DNA of 47,594 nucleotides from JBLNDJ01 sp050261515 (GTDB lineage Bacteria > Acidobacteriota > Terriglobia > Bryobacterales > Bryobacteraceae), in assembly GCA_050261515.1 (NCBI GenBank), contig JBLNDJ010000020.1, positions 1 to 47,594 of the forward strand, written 5' to 3'. Under the pieces are notes generated by a model. That model worked only from the letters and a program-made list of their open reading frames with translations, did not search any database and was not told the DNA's origin. The position numbers and the translations under genes are program-made. Shown here in pieces: positions 23,910 to 32,383 of the stretch (position 1 is the stretch's first letter; the number at the start of each line of letters is the position of its first letter).

Positions 23910-24992
23910 ATGGTGCGATTGCCGGTTGTCGTATTGTTGTGGACGGTCGGGGCGTGGGCCGCTGAACCGAGGATCGAGACGGGCGAGATCAACGGGGCGA
24001 GCTTTCGCATCGATGTACCCGAGGCGTGGAGCGGCGGGCTCATTATGTACTGCCACGGCTACAGTCCCGAGCCGGGAAAGTTCACGGACACGAAGCGGAA
24101 CGAGATCCTCGACATGTGGCTTGCGCAGGGGTTCGCCGTGGCGCAGTCCGGTTACGCCGCGGGCGGCTGGGCGATCGAAGAAGCGACCGGCGACACGCAG
24201 GCGCTGCTGCGCTACTTCACAAAGAAATACGGCGCGCCGAAGGAAACCTACGTCTCCGGGCACTCGATGGGCGGGTTCCTGACGATGACCCTGCTCGAGC
24301 GCTTCCCGAATTCCTACGACGGCGGGCTGGCGCTCTGTGGACCGCTCACCTCGGCCGCGAGGTTCATGCGCAGCCGCGTGTTCGATATGCGCGTCGTGTT
24401 CGATTACTACTTCCCCGGCGCGCTGCCGCCGCCCGATCGCATTCCCACTGCGTGGAACATGTCCGAGGAGGCCAGCAAGCAGACGCTGGCCGTGCTCGAC
24501 GGCAAGCCCGAAGCCGCCGCGGCCATGCGCCGCTTCACCGGCATTCGCGACAACAGGGAACTCTCGCATACGCTGGTGTTCTTCACGTACATCCTGAAAG
24601 ACCTCCAGCAGCGCGGCGGCGGCAATCCGTTCGACAACCGCAACATCATCTACGCGGGGACCGGCGAGGACGACGCAGTCAACGACGGCGTAAAGCGCTA
24701 TGCGGCCGATGCGCGCGCGGCTGAATACCTGCGGGCCTGGTACACGCCCACGGGCCGGCTGGAGCGGCCGCTGCTTGCCATCCACACGACCTACGACCCG
24801 CTGGTGCCGCCCGGAACTCCCAACCAGTATCAGAACATCGCGGAGACCGGCGGAAGCGCGAACCTGTTCGTACAGCAGTACGTGAAACACGCCGGGCATT
24901 GCGCGATCACACCGGAGGAGACCGCGCGCGGCATGGCCGAACTGCGCGAGTGGAGCCGGAAGGGCGTCCGGCCTACATCACATCAACCTTGA
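23910..24992 (+). CDS. Secreted alpha/beta-hydrolase
   Basis: A 360-residue exported hydrolase (signal peptide MVRLPVVVLLWTVGAWAAEP). The nucleophile elbow is GHSMGGFLT near residue 113, with the catalytic Ser central. A plausible Asp is in TTYDPLVPPGTPNQY near 292, and the His in HAGHCAITPEE near 328. LIMYCHGYSPEPG near the start is the oxyanion strand. It most resembles esterase or peptidase-type hydrolases acting on plant-derived or cell-wall esters; the substrate is unknown. The last 20 bases overlap the end of the convergent cupin gene. Confidence 0.82.
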   Translation: MVRLPVVVLLWTVGAWAAEPRIETGEINGASFRIDVPEAWSGGLIMYCHGYSPEPGKFTDTKRNEILDMWLAQGFAVAQSGYAAGGWAIEEATGDTQALLRYFTKKYGAPKETYVSGHSMGGFLTMTLLERFPNSYDGGLALCGPLTSAARFMRSRVFDMRVVFDYYFPGALPPPDRIPTAWNMSEEASKQTLAVLDGKPEAAAAMRRFTGIRDNRELSHTLVFFTYILKDLQQRGGGNPFDNRNIIYAGTGEDDAVNDGVKRYAADARAAEYLRAWYTPTGRLERPLLAIHTTYDPLVPPGTPNQYQNIAETGGSANLFVQQYVKHAGHCAITPEETARGMAELREWSRKGVRPTSHQP

Positions 24993-25431
24993 TCACGAAG
25001 TAATCGAACTTCGCGCCCGGGTCGAGCAGAAGCTGGTGCGCCTGTTTGGCCGGGATGTGAACGATGTCGCCCGGCCCGAGGCGCGTCTTCTCGCCGCCCT
25101 GGATCGACGGCCCGCGGATCTCTCCAGGGGCCGTCGTCCGGGCGTCCTGAATCCGGCCGCCGTGAACCAGCGTCGCCTCGCCCGATTGCACGATGAAGAA
25201 GTCCGCCTGCTTGTCGTGAAGTTCGGCCTCGCCGCTCCTTTCGCGGTGCGCCACCATCGTGAGATGGTTGCCGAACTTCGCCACCGTTTCGAACGCCGAC
25301 TTCTTCGCATCCATCTTCGGCGCAAGCTTCGCGCCGTAGGCCTTCAGCTCCGAAGACTTCCAGTGGACGAAACCCGCGGGCTCGGTAGCGACCAGCGCCA
25401 ACGCGGGCAGAAGAAGCAGCAGACTTCTCAT
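24973..25431 (-). CDS. Exported cupin-fold protein
   Basis: A 152-residue protein with a signal peptide (MRSLLLLLPALALVATEP) and one cupin barrel. The first cupin motif is degenerate (HRERSGEAELHDKQADFFIVQSG, with a Glu and two His), and the second motif is GDIVHIPAKQAHQLLL with the metal-binding His. It probably binds a metal in the periplasm. The start is 10 bases downstream of the GH172-like stop, so it is the last gene of that leftward operon. It overlaps the 3' end of the convergent hydrolase gene. Confidence 0.78.
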   Translation of the reverse strand: MRSLLLLLPALALVATEPAGFVHWKSSELKAYGAKLAPKMDAKKSAFETVAKFGNHLTMVAHRERSGEAELHDKQADFFIVQSGEATLVHGGRIQDARTTAPGEIRGPSIQGGEKTRLGPGDIVHIPAKQAHQLLLDPGAKFDYFVIKVDVM

Positions 25432-25441
25432 CGTGAACCTC

Positions 25442-26563
25442 CTACGACAGCTTCACGCGCGGCACGCGATCTTCAACCGCGGGCAGCGCCGGGAAATCGG
25501 TGTAGGGCTCGTTCTGATACCAGTAGCCCACGGAGAACCAGTTGTCGCCGCGGTCGTTCGCGTGGCCGTGCTCCATGGTGTGCTTCATGTAGCGGGTGAA
25601 GGTCACGGGGTTGTCTCCGTGCCAGCGGTACATGCAGTACCGCCCGCCGGTGCGCTCCGCCATGACGATGATCGGCGCCCCATAGTAGCGGTGCGCGAAC
25701 GGAGTCGCGCCGTCGCGTCCGCCGAAGTTCCAGCTTCCGAGGATGTAGTCCTCGGAGCCCGTGCCGATGATGGCGGGCCTGGTCTCGTCGTCGACGAAAA
25801 TCATATCGTCGCCTTCGCCCATCCACCCGTCTCCGTTGAGCAGGACGCCGAGCGTGACGCCCATCAGATGCCCGCGGCCGCGCGTCTCGAAGTACACATA
25901 ATTCCTCGCGCCGTCCGGGTTCGTCCCCTGGCCCTTGACCGCGACGCAGGGCGACGCCTGGCGGTACTGCGCGTGGAAGTAGAGAGCGTCTTCGGGCAGC
26001 GACGGCACCAGCAGGTAATCGATATTCGAGTAGAACGCGCCCACCGGCTGCTTGCCTTCGTTGGTGACGGTCATGCGCGCCGATTTGCGGAACGGCATGG
26101 CGAAGTAGCAGTTGAGGGACTTGCCCGGCGAGCAGGCCAGGTAGGCCGACTCATAGTGCTTGTACTCGCCCAGGTTGAGGCCGAAGAAATCGCCGACCGG
26201 CGCTTCGACGCTCGGCTTGGAGTTGCCGTCCCAATAAGCCCGCAGTACGAGCTCCTTGAGATGGTTCTGTCCCTGCGCCGCGATCGTGAACCAGATGTGC
26301 GAGATCACGCCCGGGCCGGGTGAATTGAACAGTTCCTGCGTCGCGCCCGCGGGGATGCTCCAGAAATCCCGGTTGCCGCCCGTGCGGTCGTGACTCGATT
26401 GCTTGAGAGATTTGTGCTGCATGGTGCGGGCGTACTCGGGGAGTTCGAACTCGCCCGTCTTCCCGGCCTGCGGCTGCGCGCCGGCAACGGCGGGCATAGC
26501 CGCGCCAACCCCGGCAACCGCCATCACGTTATGTAAGAAATCGCGACGTCCTGAATTCGCCAT
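25442..26563 (-). CDS. DUF2961/GH172-family secreted protein
   Basis: A 373-residue protein with a Tat signal (SGRRDFLHNVMAVAGVGAAMP). The DUF2961 core is clear: FWSIPAGATQELFNSPGPGVISHIW (about residues 67-91), HYESAYLACSPGKSLNCYF, GEGDDMIFVDDE (about 250) and GTGSEDYILGSWNFGG (about 267). DUF2961 is now glycoside hydrolase family 172, whose studied members act on fructofuranosides or arabinofuranosides with catalytic acids in the last two motifs. Both acids appear present, so activity is plausible. It lies between an RraA-like and a cupin gene, all exported, which suggests a periplasmic sugar-processing set. Confidence 0.85.
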   Translation of the reverse strand: MANSGRRDFLHNVMAVAGVGAAMPAVAGAQPQAGKTGEFELPEYARTMQHKSLKQSSHDRTGGNRDFWSIPAGATQELFNSPGPGVISHIWFTIAAQGQNHLKELVLRAYWDGNSKPSVEAPVGDFFGLNLGEYKHYESAYLACSPGKSLNCYFAMPFRKSARMTVTNEGKQPVGAFYSNIDYLLVPSLPEDALYFHAQYRQASPCVAVKGQGTNPDGARNYVYFETRGRGHLMGVTLGVLLNGDGWMGEGDDMIFVDDETRPAIIGTGSEDYILGSWNFGGRDGATPFAHRYYGAPIIVMAERTGGRYCMYRWHGDNPVTFTRYMKHTMEHGHANDRGDNWFSVGYWYQNEPYTDFPALPAVEDRVPRVKLS

Positions 26564-26611
26564 AGGAATATAGCCTACACGAATTCGGGGGCGTGGCGCG
26601 CACCCGCGCCG

Positions 26612-27526
26612 CTATTTTTTCGGCCGCGGTTTCATTTGCACTTTCGAGCCCTTCGCGGCGGCATAAGCGTTGAACTCGTTCACCATCTGCTCGCTCCACT
26701 GCCCGTCCACCTGGCCGGGCGTGTACTTCTGTTCGCGCAGCATCTGATGGCCCCAGGCGTCGCGCAACTGCGTGAGTTCGCTCTCGTCGGCCACCTCGGC
26801 CGCCAGTTGCGCCGGGATGAATGTCAGCCCGTCGGGATCGCTCAATACGACGTCGCCCGGCAGCACCGTCACCTCGCCGAGCCGCACCGGCAGGTTCCAT
26901 CCGGCGAGCGTGACATTGGCAATGGCGCTCGGGTGGAAATCGCGCGTGAAGACCTTGAAGCCTTCGATCTCGGAGATTCCGCTCGGGTCGCGAACCGCGC
27001 CGTTGACCACCAGGCCCGCCCCGGTCTTCGTCATGATCGACGTCGCGAGGTTGTCTCCGATGATGGTGCCGTCCTTGATCTTGCCGAACAGATCGACGAC
27101 CAGGACGTCGCGCTTGGTGAGCGTATCGATGACCCAGGAATTCTGACCGCGCCCGACGCGCTTGTCCTTCGCCGCGTGATCGTTGACGACGGCGTCCAGG
27201 TCGGGCCGCAGGGGCAGAAACAGGGCGGTGACGACGCGGCCCACGAGCCGCTCGCCCGGCTTCACGTTGAGGGTCTTCCAGCCGCCCTCGAACTGGAGTC
27301 GGAAGCCGTGCTTATTCAGCGTGCCCCAGGCCTCCTCGGCGGTGGTGTTCGCAAGCCGGTCGAGAACTTCGTCCGGCACTTTGGGCCGTCCGTCGGGAAA
27401 CCGCTCGCCCTTCCAGGCGCGCGTGATGTCGATGCGCTGGTCGTTCGAAAACATGCCGAGCTGGCCGAAACAAGGCGCTGCCGAGACGGCTGCGAGAGCG
27501 GCGGAAACCCACAGGAGTTTTCTCAT
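26612..27526 (-). CDS. Exported RraA-like protein
   Basis: A 304-residue protein with a signal peptide (MRKLLWVSAALAAVSAAPCFGQ) and the RraA/HMG-aldolase fold. Family elements: VVDLFGKIKDGTIIGDNLAT (about residues 143-162), GAGLVVNGAVRDPSGI (about 168-183), and VLPGDVVLSDPDGLTFIP (about 222-240). Cytoplasmic relatives are RNase E inhibitors or 4-hydroxy-4-methyl-2-oxoglutarate aldolases. The Arg and Asp of the aldolase metal site (NGAVRD) are kept, so an aldolase-type role is more likely than RNase inhibition. Export of this family is odd. It starts 28 bases after the CRTAC1-like gene in the same direction and has no clear ribosome-binding site. Confidence 0.82.
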   Translation of the reverse strand: MRKLLWVSAALAAVSAAPCFGQLGMFSNDQRIDITRAWKGERFPDGRPKVPDEVLDRLANTTAEEAWGTLNKHGFRLQFEGGWKTLNVKPGERLVGRVVTALFLPLRPDLDAVVNDHAAKDKRVGRGQNSWVIDTLTKRDVLVVDLFGKIKDGTIIGDNLATSIMTKTGAGLVVNGAVRDPSGISEIEGFKVFTRDFHPSAIANVTLAGWNLPVRLGEVTVLPGDVVLSDPDGLTFIPAQLAAEVADESELTQLRDAWGHQMLREQKYTPGQVDGQWSEQMVNEFNAYAAAKGSKVQMKPRPKK

Positions 27527-27554
27527 AGGCTTTGAACAAGCCAGTATACTCGGG

Positions 27555-30221
27555 TTACCGCGCCTTTGACGCGGCGGTCACAAACGCATTCAGCCCCGCA
27601 AAGGCCTTTGCGGGCGCCGCAGAGCCGTCCCACTCTTCCCAGAACATGTTGAGAAAGCCCGACTCCCGGTACATACGGCGCTGGACGTCGCCTTCCGCAA
27701 CGCTCCCCTTCGGCTTCCACTCCTTGCCGCGCGTAGCCTGCGCGGCGGCGAGCAACGAGGCGGCCTGCTTCGAATCCCCGCGCCGCCATGCTATGTAGCC
27801 GCGCAGAAAGAGCGCTCCGCCGGCGCGAGGATTCGCGCGGCACGCGAGTTCGAACCGCCTGGCGGCCTCGCTCAAGTCGCCTTTCGCAATCGAGACCTCG
27901 CCCATCAGCAGCAGCGTGCCGGTTTCTTCCGGGTTCAGGCGATGAGCGGTCTCGAGCGATTCTTCGGCCCGCGCCAGCTCGGCTTTGGTCCTGGCCGACG
28001 CCGCCATCAACTCGCCTCGCCGCTGGAACGCGCGGTGGCTGTGCGGATCGCTCCTCGCCAGCTTGTCCAGCTCGGCGATTGCGCCCGGCACGTCACCCAT
28101 CGCCGCGAGGCAGTTCGCCAGGTAGTAATACGAATCCTCGTGCCCGGGATTGAGCGCCAGCGCCTCGCGAAAGAGCCGCGCCGCTTGCGATGGATTGTTT
28201 TCCTTCTTCATCGCGTCCATGGCGGCGCGCTGTTTCTCCCAGAACTCGACAAGCCGCGCCTGAGCGGGGCGGCCCCCCTGGTCCGCGGCCGGACCCCCGG
28301 CCGGCCTGGCCGCTGCCGCCGGCTCACCCTCCACCAGTTCCCAGATCCGGTTCCCCTCGAGGTTCGCCCAGCTCTCGGTTTTCCCACCCAGCCAGTGAAC
28401 TTCCACCCTGTCCGCCCTCGCCGCCTTCCCGAGCCCGATGTGAACGCGCCGGCTGTCCTGAGACAGGTACGACGCGCTCGTCACCGTCCGCCGGAACTGC
28501 ACTCCATCGGCCCACGCGACCACGGTTGCGCCATCGCCGAACCCGGCCGGCTGCCGGCCGCGCCCGACACGGTTCTTCAGCCGGAACTCGATCCAGTTGC
28601 CGTGCGGCACGTCATTTCTCAGCAGCCGGACTCCCTCTCCGTGATCCACGATCAGAATGTCCACGGCGCCGTCGTTGTCGTAATCGGCGGCGGCGAGCCC
28701 CCGGCTCACGTGCGGCTTCGCGAGCGATTCGTTCCAGGGCGCCAGATCGCGAAAGAACTCTCCGCGATCGTTCCAGAACAGGAACGAAGGCATCCGTTCC
28801 AGCTTCTTCCGCCCATCTTTTGATTCGAACGTGCTGCCGTTGGCCACCGCTAGGTCGAGCCACCCGTCCGTATCGAAATCGGCGAACGCCGCGCCCCACC
28901 CGATCGACTGCATCGACGGCTGCCCGATGCCCCGCACCTCGGCGACATCGTTAAAGTGCAGCTCCGTCTCCGCCGCGCCTTTGAGCACCTTCGCGGCACG
29001 CTTCTGGTCGCTGAGCAAGGACTGATAGAGCGCGTACTGCTGCGCGATCCAGTGCGAGATGAACAGGTCATCGTCGCCGTCGCGATCGAAGTCGCCCGCC
29101 GCAAGCCCCATCGAGCCGCGATATTCGGAGATCCACGCGGCTTTGCCCGCGTCCACGAACTTCCCGGGCCTGTTAAGGTACAGCTTGTTCTCGGAGATGT
29201 CGTTCGCCACGTAGAGATCGAGCCGGCCGTCGCCGTCGAAATCGTGCCACAGCGCGCTGAGGCTGCGGCCCTCGGGATTCGCCACGCCCAGCTGTGCGGC
29301 AGCCTCCGTAAACGTGCCGTCTCCGTTGTTGCGGAACAGCAGGTTGCGCTCGGCTTCGAACGACGCGGGGTTCAATGTGTAGGGCACCTCGAGACCGAAC
29401 TGCTGCGTGCCCGTTCCCGTCTTTTTCGCGTCGGGTTTGTAGCGTACATAGCCGCAGACGTACAGGTCCAGGTTTCCGTCGTTGTTGAAGTCGCCCCATG
29501 CCGCGCCCGTCCAGAACCCCTTGGGGGAAGGAAGCGCCTTGTCGGGTACGAACTTCCCATGCTCGTTGCGGAACAGCAGGATGGTATCGATTCCCGTCAC
29601 GACGAGATCGAGCCAGCCGTCGTTGTTGTAGTCGGCCCAGGCGGCGGCCATGCCGGGGATCCGCGTGTCCGGGAAGCCGTCCACCTGCTGGAACGTGCCG
29701 TTGCCGAGGTTGCGAAACAGCAGCGACGGCGCGCGCTCGCCGGGCGGCAGGGTCAGTGCGCCGCCCGCGCTGACAAGAAACACGTCTTCGTAGCCGTCGT
29801 TGTCGAAATCGCCCCATGCCGCGCCGGATCCCATATCTTCGGGGAGTTGCGAAGTGCGCTCTCCGGCGAAACTGCGGAACCCTGCGAGCCCCGCCTCTTT
29901 CGTCACATCCGTGAACGCGGGCGCGGGCGCGCCCGGCGGCAGAGGCTGCCCCGGGTTCCGCAGGGCATCCACGCGGCGGGCCGCCGGCGCGATGCGCAAG
30001 CCCTGGTCCTGGGAAGCTTCTTTCCGCTTGTGCTGCTCGGTGACGGTGCTTGTCACATCGGCCGATTGCTCTCCGGGCTCGTACTCCTCCGGGCGGTTCG
30101 CGACGTAGTGTCTCCAGGCGACGATGCCGCCGATGGCTCCGGCCGCAAGCAGCACCAGCAGAGTCCACAATATGCGTGTGTGACGGCGGCTCAGGCGCCT
30201 CGGCGTTTCCGTGGCGAGCAT
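27555..30221 (-). CDS. CRTAC1-like FG-GAP/ASPIC-UnbV/TPR protein
   Basis: An 888-residue membrane-anchored protein. Residues 16-38 form one transmembrane helix (RILWTLLVLLAAGAIGGIVAW). Seven calcium-type FG-GAP/VCBS repeats follow between about 138 and 540 (DFDNDGYEDVFLV, YNNDGWLDLVVT, FNNDGNLDLYVCG, FDGDGRLDLYVAND, FDRDGDDDLFISH, FDTDGWLDLAVAN, YDNDGAVDILIVD). An ASPIC/UnbV domain comes next (about 560-650), then TPR helices to the end (for example HEDSYYYLANCLAAMGD). Such proteins are common in Acidobacteriota, but their role is unknown; the propeller suggests a surface binding scaffold. The ATG at 30221 follows the cytochrome gene stop by four bases and has a ggag site. A longer start would add 18 mostly Arg residues. 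Confidence 0.88.
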   Translation of the reverse strand: MLATETPRRLSRRHTRILWTLLVLLAAGAIGGIVAWRHYVANRPEEYEPGEQSADVTSTVTEQHKRKEASQDQGLRIAPAARRVDALRNPGQPLPPGAPAPAFTDVTKEAGLAGFRSFAGERTSQLPEDMGSGAAWGDFDNDGYEDVFLVSAGGALTLPPGERAPSLLFRNLGNGTFQQVDGFPDTRIPGMAAAWADYNNDGWLDLVVTGIDTILLFRNEHGKFVPDKALPSPKGFWTGAAWGDFNNDGNLDLYVCGYVRYKPDAKKTGTGTQQFGLEVPYTLNPASFEAERNLLFRNNGDGTFTEAAAQLGVANPEGRSLSALWHDFDGDGRLDLYVANDISENKLYLNRPGKFVDAGKAAWISEYRGSMGLAAGDFDRDGDDDLFISHWIAQQYALYQSLLSDQKRAAKVLKGAAETELHFNDVAEVRGIGQPSMQSIGWGAAFADFDTDGWLDLAVANGSTFESKDGRKKLERMPSFLFWNDRGEFFRDLAPWNESLAKPHVSRGLAAADYDNDGAVDILIVDHGEGVRLLRNDVPHGNWIEFRLKNRVGRGRQPAGFGDGATVVAWADGVQFRRTVTSASYLSQDSRRVHIGLGKAARADRVEVHWLGGKTESWANLEGNRIWELVEGEPAAAARPAGGPAADQGGRPAQARLVEFWEKQRAAMDAMKKENNPSQAARLFREALALNPGHEDSYYYLANCLAAMGDVPGAIAELDKLARSDPHSHRAFQRRGELMAASARTKAELARAEESLETAHRLNPEETGTLLLMGEVSIAKGDLSEAARRFELACRANPRAGGALFLRGYIAWRRGDSKQAASLLAAAQATRGKEWKPKGSVAEGDVQRRMYRESGFLNMFWEEWDGSAAPAKAFAGLNAFVTAASKAR

Positions 30222-30225
30222 CCTT

Positions 30226-32283
30226 CTATCTCCCGCGCACCGCGACCGTCGCCGTCGCCGTCGCAATATCCGCAACCGGAGCCGTGACGCCGGAGTTCGC
30301 GCCCAGCACGTAATTCAGAAGGAACTGATCGATTTTGCGGTAGTGCAGCACCGCGTTCACCGCCAGCGTGCCCGGACGGGAACCCGCGCTGACCGTGTAC
30401 TCGTTCCCGCCTGAGTCGCGGCCGTTCGTGTGGGCGCGCGACACGCTCGACGGGCACGCCGCCTGATACTCCACCGTGTCCGAATAGCCCGGAAACAGCG
30501 AGCGGCGGTACCGCACCCCGACCATCTCCCAGAGATTGTGCCGGTCGATCAGGTTTCCGTACTGGTCCACCGGCTCGGCCTTGAACAGGAACGAGCCCGG
30601 TTCGATGAAGTTCTTCTCGTCGCGCCGCCCCGAGGCGAACAGAATGTTCCCGTGCTCGTCGGCCACCTTCAGCTCCACCCAGCTCTGAATCATGTCGAGG
30701 GGACCGGTGGGATAGTCGTGCCCCACCTTGTTCGAAGTCATGATCACGCGGATCGGAAACCGCGTCCCGGGCGCAACCGACTCGGGCGCTTCGATCCGTA
30801 CCTTGACCACCGGACCCTCCGCCCACTTCTGCCGGATCTCGGGAATTTCGATCTTGCCCTCGAGCCACTCGTACGTCAGCCGGACGTGCTTCTCGGCGCC
30901 CTCCAGGTGCATCAGCGTGGGGATGAGGTTGTTGGCGGCAAGAAAGCGGTGGCTGCGGTGCTTTCCGTCATTGGCGCTGCGGTTGTAGTCGCTTGTGTCT
31001 CCCGCGGCAGGGTCGTTCGAGGCGACGAGCGGCATGTGGCACTCGCGGCACTCCACCGTTTTCTTCGCGTCCCCTTTGTGGTTCCAGTGGCTCGCCGCCC
31101 AGTTGTCGTATTGGTTCTGCAACTGCACCCACCCGACCCGGTTCACTTCCTGATCGATGAACTGCTTGTGGCATGCCGCGCAGTACTCGGGCTTCTTGTA
31201 CATCCGCTTGCTGAGCCTGTTGTGCTGCGCCGGGTACGAGCGGATGAGGAAGTTACGCGCCACCGCCCCGGGCGTGCCGTCCTTCGCCCACTGCCAGAGA
31301 TACTCCTTCGGCTGCACGGCGGTGTAGTTCGCGTTTCCTCGTATATCGGTTTTCTGAATCGCGTGGCACGCCAGGCAGGACACGCCTTCGTGGTAGCCCT
31401 GAAGCCCGGTCAGGTCTTTCACGAAAATGTTCTTCGTCCCCGAGAACAGCGAAATCGGATCGTGGCATCCGCCGCAGTAACGGGTCGATTCCGGGCCGTT
31501 CTGCTTGGCCATCACGTTCTGTATGCCCTGGAAAATCGAGTCCATCGCGGCGTAGCGGTGGGCGCTGGGCTTCCACTCTTCGAGGATCTGGGTGTGGCAG
31601 CCCGCCGAACCGCAACTCTCCGAACCGGCCAGCGATCGCGCGTCGAACGCTCCGCCCGTCGAGGTCCGGGCGAGGCTCGGAGCGAACGGGCGGCTCTTGC
31701 CGTAGATGAAGTTGTAGTCCTTTGGGAACGTGTTGTTGTATCGCGTTCCAGAGTACGCCAAGGCGAGCACGCCGATCAGGCACAGCGGCGCCACGCTCCA
31801 TGCGGCGCTCCGGACCATCGCGGGGCGGGCCGCCCGGGCCGCTCCGGTCTTCCGCCTTCGCACGTAGGAGAGAACGAGGTGCGGGACGGCGGAAGCGAGC
31901 ATCGCCAGCGTGGAAACCAGGTGCACGTCGCGCCAGAGCGACGAGGTGCGTATGCCGAACAGCGCCTGACCCGTCACCACAGCACCCGAAAGTGAACACA
32001 CGAACACCGAGACGACGCCTACGTATCCCAGCAGAACGACGTCGGATAGCGCTTGCGACCGGTAGTCGAGCCAGTGCTGCGCGAAGTACCACGCCAGGGG
32101 CGCAAGCGTGGCCACGCCGGCCGCGGTGTGCAGCAGTATGGCCCATTCGATCGCCGCGTGAAAGGGTGCGAGAGTAACGGCAAGTCCCGTCAGGGTCTCG
32201 AATAACAGAACTGCCACGGTGAGCCGGGCCAGCAGCGACGCCCAGCCGGTGCGGAGACGCGCGGGAGAATCCGGGTTTTGCAC
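30226..32283 (-). CDS. Membrane-bound multiheme c-type cytochrome
   Basis: A 685-residue protein. About five N-terminal helices (residues 16-180) form a membrane part resembling a cytochrome b561-type anchor with several His. After it come five heme-binding motifs: a CX4CH (CGSAGCH, 224-230) and four CXXCH (CGGCH 270, CLACH 303, CAACH 368, CRECH 412). This spacing resembles cytochrome c554/NrfB-like families. The last 250 residues (VVKVRIEAPESVAPGTRFPI onward) look like a beta-sandwich. It should carry electrons between the quinone pool and the periplasm. The start is GTG at 32283, with a CRP/FNR-like box just upstream. It is followed four bases later by the CRTAC1-like gene. Confidence 0.88.
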   Translation of the reverse strand: MQNPDSPARLRTGWASLLARLTVAVLLFETLTGLAVTLAPFHAAIEWAILLHTAAGVATLAPLAWYFAQHWLDYRSQALSDVVLLGYVGVVSVFVCSLSGAVVTGQALFGIRTSSLWRDVHLVSTLAMLASAVPHLVLSYVRRRKTGAARAARPAMVRSAAWSVAPLCLIGVLALAYSGTRYNNTFPKDYNFIYGKSRPFAPSLARTSTGGAFDARSLAGSESCGSAGCHTQILEEWKPSAHRYAAMDSIFQGIQNVMAKQNGPESTRYCGGCHDPISLFSGTKNIFVKDLTGLQGYHEGVSCLACHAIQKTDIRGNANYTAVQPKEYLWQWAKDGTPGAVARNFLIRSYPAQHNRLSKRMYKKPEYCAACHKQFIDQEVNRVGWVQLQNQYDNWAASHWNHKGDAKKTVECRECHMPLVASNDPAAGDTSDYNRSANDGKHRSHRFLAANNLIPTLMHLEGAEKHVRLTYEWLEGKIEIPEIRQKWAEGPVVKVRIEAPESVAPGTRFPIRVIMTSNKVGHDYPTGPLDMIQSWVELKVADEHGNILFASGRRDEKNFIEPGSFLFKAEPVDQYGNLIDRHNLWEMVGVRYRRSLFPGYSDTVEYQAACPSSVSRAHTNGRDSGGNEYTVSAGSRPGTLAVNAVLHYRKIDQFLLNYVLGANSGVTAPVADIATATATVAVRGR

Positions 32284-32316
32284 CAGCCGATGATACGGCT
32301 CGTGCTTGCCGGCGGA

Positions 32317-32332
32317 TGTGACTCAAGTCACA
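32317..32332 (-). promoter_or_regulatory. Perfect CRP/FNR-type site and nearby -10
   Basis: tgtgactcaagtcaca is a perfect palindrome of the form TGTGA-N6-TCACA, the consensus half-site of CRP, and close to FNR-like sites. On the minus strand, a tatcat hexamer lies at 32295-32290. If transcription begins about 32283, the palindrome centre (32324.5) is at -41.5, the standard position for class II activation by this family. That start coincides with the GTG of the cytochrome gene, so the mRNA may be leaderless. The geometry is seen in the sequence; which regulator binds is inferred. The rest of the 100-base gap has no gene. Confidence 0.6.
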
Positions 32333-32383
32333 CTCAAGTGCTCTAGTATGTTTGCATTACAGGCAGGAACCGCTCGCGTCACG

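Noticed and set aside
28956..30287. 443-codon plus-strand frame opposite the CRTAC1-like gene
   Set aside because: No domain or start signal; the minus strand has seven FG-GAP repeats in frame.
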